A stretch of DNA of 9,049 nt, taken from assembly GCA_937907525.1 (NCBI GenBank), contig CALCIB010000365.1:1-9049 (forward strand), read 5' to 3'. Each line of letters opens with the position of its first letter. Position 1 is the first letter of the stretch. Position numbers and translations under genes: made by a program. Below are positions 7,121 to 9,049 of the stretch, piece after piece. A model generated the notes under the pieces. It was not told where the DNA came from and ran no database searches. It saw only the letters and a program-made list of their open reading frames with translations. Origin of the DNA: an uncultured Planctomycetales bacterium. Lineage in GTDB: Bacteria > Planctomycetota > Planctomycetia > Isosphaerales > Isosphaeraceae.

Positions 7121-8764
7121 TCAGCGGCCGGCGTCGGCCGCGGGTGGGGCGGAGGGGACCGGCGGGGCGGCGCCGGACGCGGCCTCGTGACCGGCGATCG
7201 GCGTGGCGCCGCTGGAGACGGTCGGGCCGATCCCCTCCACCGGCGCGGGGCGGGCCAGGGCGTCGGCGGGAGGTTGGCCCAGGGCGACGTACAACTCGAA
7301 CTGCGAGCGGTCGTAGTCGATGATCGCGTCGAGGTACGCCAGCCGCGACCGGGCCAGGAGTTGGAGGCTGTTGACCGTCTCGATCGCCGGCGACACGGTG
7401 TTCTCGATCCGGATCAGGTCTTCCTTGAACCCGTGCAGGCCGCTGGCGACGGCCCGCTCGGACGTCGCGATCCGGGCGTAGCGGGCGTGGGTCTTGGCGT
7501 AGGCCTCGGCGACCTCGGCCCGCACCTGGTCCAGCATCATGATCTCCTCGTAGTTCGCCACCCCCAGATGGGCCTTCGCCTGGTTGATCAGGGCGATGTT
7601 GCCCACGCCCAGGTTCCGGAGCGTCCAGTAGCCCGCGGGGTCGAAGTCCTGCCGGCCCGCCATGTTTCCGAAGACCGGCCGCACCAGGTCGCTGCCGCCG
7701 GCGAAGCCGCCGGCGCTGTAGCGGATCAGGACCGTCGGCGAAAACGGCAACGCCCGCGCGCCGTAAAGCAGCATGAGCGCCTCGCCGACCGCCGCCCGCC
7801 TCGCCCGTAGTTCGGGCCGTTGGAGCAGGCCCAGGGCGATCAACTCGGAGACCGGCGTCGGGTCCGGGACGATCGGGTGGGGGACGACCGCCGCGTCGGT
7901 CGGCTTCAGCCGGATCGACGGGTCCAGGTTCAGGACGAAGCAGAGCCGGGCCGAGGCCACCAGCACCGCCTCCTCGGCCTCCTGGATGTCGTACTCGCGG
8001 GTCTGCATCTCGGTCAACGCCCGGTGGGCGTCGGCCTCGGTCCCCTGGCCGGCGTTGGAGTACGAGGCGGTCAATTCGGCGACCTTTCGCGACTCGTCGC
8101 GAACCTGGATGGCGATCGCCCGCCGGCCCTCGGCGCGGAGCAACTCGGAGTAGCCCAGGGTCGTCTGGAGGAACGCCTGGTTGCGAACCGCCACGGCGTC
8201 GGCCTCGCGCTGGGCGGCGAACTGGCGCGACGCCAGGTAGCCGAACGTGGCGGTCGCCACGTTCCCTTCCAGGACGGCGCCGGGAATGGCGACCGACCCG
8301 GCGGCGACCGCGTTGGCCCCGGCCCCGACGTAAAGCGCCGACCGGTTGACCGACAGGATGTTGCCGTTGGACTGTTGAAGGTTGCCGGTGTGCAGGTCGT
8401 AGTTGACGCCGCCGTTGAGCGACGGCAGGAACTTGGCCGCGGCGATCTGCCGCAAGGCCGCCGCCTCCAGCACCCGGCCGCGGGCGATCAGGAGTTGCGG
8501 GTTCTGGGCCTCCGCCAGCCGAAGCGCCGTGTTCAGGTCGATCTCCCGGATCTCCGGCGCCAGCAGCGTCGGCGGCGACTCCGGCGTGGTGATCAAGTCG
8601 GGTCGTCCCCGAAGGGCCGCCTCGCCCAGCGGCGCGACGGCCGGCGCGCCGTCGTCGCCCGGGCCGCTCCGCGCCTCCATGCCCGTCTGGGCCGCGGCGG
8701 GGATGCCCCCGAGCCCGCAAACGGCCAGGGCCCACGCCGCGACGAATCGTCCTGATCGGCTCAC
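7121..8764 (-). CDS. TolC-family outer-membrane efflux protein (OMF1)
   Basis: This 547-residue outer-membrane channel protein is the first gene of the locus. A signal peptide covers about 1-26 (hydrophobic 8-20, then IPAAAQ, consistent with signal peptidase I cleavage after A25). No lipobox is present, unlike OMF2. The first OEP repeat runs about 77-282 (LRLAEAQNPQLLIARGR at 81-97) and the second about 305-498 (NTVSPAIETVNSLQLLARSR at 455-474). The tail from 499 is rich in Pro and Ala. The shared block NYDLHTGNLQ at 121-130 and GAGANAVAAG at 147-156 is an extra segment after the first helix, also present in OMF2. The start is GTG 8764, supported by a strong GGAGGAGGA at 8776-8768. Neither outer-membrane gene contains a substrate-defining motif, so the family call is secure but the transported compound is not. 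Confidence 0.94.
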   Translation of the reverse strand: MSRSGRFVAAWALAVCGLGGIPAAAQTGMEARSGPGDDGAPAVAPLGEAALRGRPDLITTPESPPTLLAPEIREIDLNTALRLAEAQNPQLLIARGRVLEAAALRQIAAAKFLPSLNGGVNYDLHTGNLQQSNGNILSVNRSALYVGAGANAVAAGSVAIPGAVLEGNVATATFGYLASRQFAAQREADAVAVRNQAFLQTTLGYSELLRAEGRRAIAIQVRDESRKVAELTASYSNAGQGTEADAHRALTEMQTREYDIQEAEEAVLVASARLCFVLNLDPSIRLKPTDAAVVPHPIVPDPTPVSELIALGLLQRPELRARRAAVGEALMLLYGARALPFSPTVLIRYSAGGFAGGSDLVRPVFGNMAGRQDFDPAGYWTLRNLGVGNIALINQAKAHLGVANYEEIMMLDQVRAEVAEAYAKTHARYARIATSERAVASGLHGFKEDLIRIENTVSPAIETVNSLQLLARSRLAYLDAIIDYDRSQFELYVALGQPPADALARPAPVEGIGPTVSSGATPIAGHEAASGAAPPVPSAPPAADAGR

Positions 8765-8928
8765 GTCTCCTCCTCCCGGCCCGCGGAACGGGCGCGGCGG
8801 ATTGATCGGTCCTTGCGATCTAATCGGCCTTGACGCCCCGCCGCCTTGAGCGGGTCGCGCCGAGGAGAGGGAAGGTTCGGACGTGGCGAAGGCTGATGAC
8901 GACGGCCTCGGCTTCCGGGGAGGTTGAT

Positions 8929-8976
8929 CATAACGTCCTTCCCCCCTCGCGGGGGAAGGTGGCCCGAAGGGCCGGA
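8929..8976 (-). repeat. Right copy of 48-bp double-hairpin repeat, inverted
   Basis: This is the reverse complement of the element at 1-48 with one mismatch (base 8936). The hairpins are at 8937-8959 (stem CCTTCCCCC/GGGGGAAGG, loop CTCGC) and 8961-8973 (GGCCC GAA GGGCC). It lies about 165 bp upstream of the OMF1 start, between that gene and whatever lies to the right of the window. Read on the minus strand, the end of the element runs into TATGAT (8932-8927), a -10-like hexamer without a matching -35. Confidence 0.85.
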
Positions 8977-9049
8977 TGAGGGGGGGCGAGCCAGAACGCC
9001 ATCGACGTCCAGGGCTTCCCGGACGGGCTTCCGCGAATCGCGACGGTCG

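Noticed and set aside
5468..7810. Plus-strand open frame of 780 codons opposite the two outer-membrane genes
   Set aside because: It crosses the boundary of two real genes on the other strand, lacks recognisable domains and has shadow-like composition.
5967..8735. Minus-strand frame of 922 codons overlapping both outer-membrane genes
   Set aside because: It is out of frame with both TolC-family genes, which have clear signal sequences, ribosome sites and family motifs. The composition is Arg/Gly/Pro-rich noise.
1..8976. Composite transposon interpretation of the paired inverted repeats
   Set aside because: No transposase, integrase or target duplication is visible inside the window, and the left flank is cut off. 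The hairpin pairs look like intergenic REP-type elements, so mobility is kept only as a question.
8977..9049. Possible edge of another gene to the right of the repeat
   Set aside because: More than one frame stays open over these 73 bases, with no start, ribosome site or recognisable motif; too short to call.

Overview
The window is very GC-rich (roughly two thirds or more G+C), with strongly G/C-biased third codon positions. All supportable genes lie on the minus strand. The protein style suggests a planctomycete, most likely in or near the Isosphaeraceae: TolC-family proteins with long Pro/Ala-rich tails, a long-hairpin adaptor and a His-containing RND linker. This taxonomic call is inference from protein style and repeat style, not from a marker gene.

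Reading in the direction of transcription (right to left), the layout is as follows. A 48-bp double-hairpin repeat lies at 8929-8976. A first outer-membrane efflux protein (OMF1, TolC family, SPase-I-type signal peptide) occupies 7121-8764. After a 30-nt gap comes a second, paralogous one (OMF2, probable lipoprotein) at 5426-7090. A 538-base region follows (4888-5425). It holds an AT-rich patch with a convincing sigma70-type promoter on the minus strand and a small ORF for a possible exported protein of 103 residues. Next comes a large RND inner-membrane permease (1570-4887), and after only 3 nt the periplasmic adaptor (85-1566). A near-identical copy of the 48-bp repeat, in inverted orientation, closes the window at 1-48.

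Together the genes encode a complete tripartite RND efflux system: a proton-driven permease, an adaptor with an unusually long alpha-hairpin, and a choice of two outer-membrane channels. The substrate cannot be read from the sequence. The permease has a single aspartate in TM4 (D405-S406, as in metal exporters such as CusA) rather than the Asp-Asp pair of AcrB-type drug pumps. Its TM6-TM7 cytoplasmic linker carries a His cluster. These features lean weakly towards the heavy-metal branch or an uncharacterised branch.

The points most worth a second look are the inverted 48-bp repeats framing the locus (47 of 48 bases match), the tandem lipidated/non-lipidated outer-membrane pair with a shared unusual insertion, the internal promoter that splits the locus into two possible transcription units, and the small ORF just behind that promoter. 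The long plus-strand open frames (up to 1777 codons) are antisense shadows of the high-GC genes.
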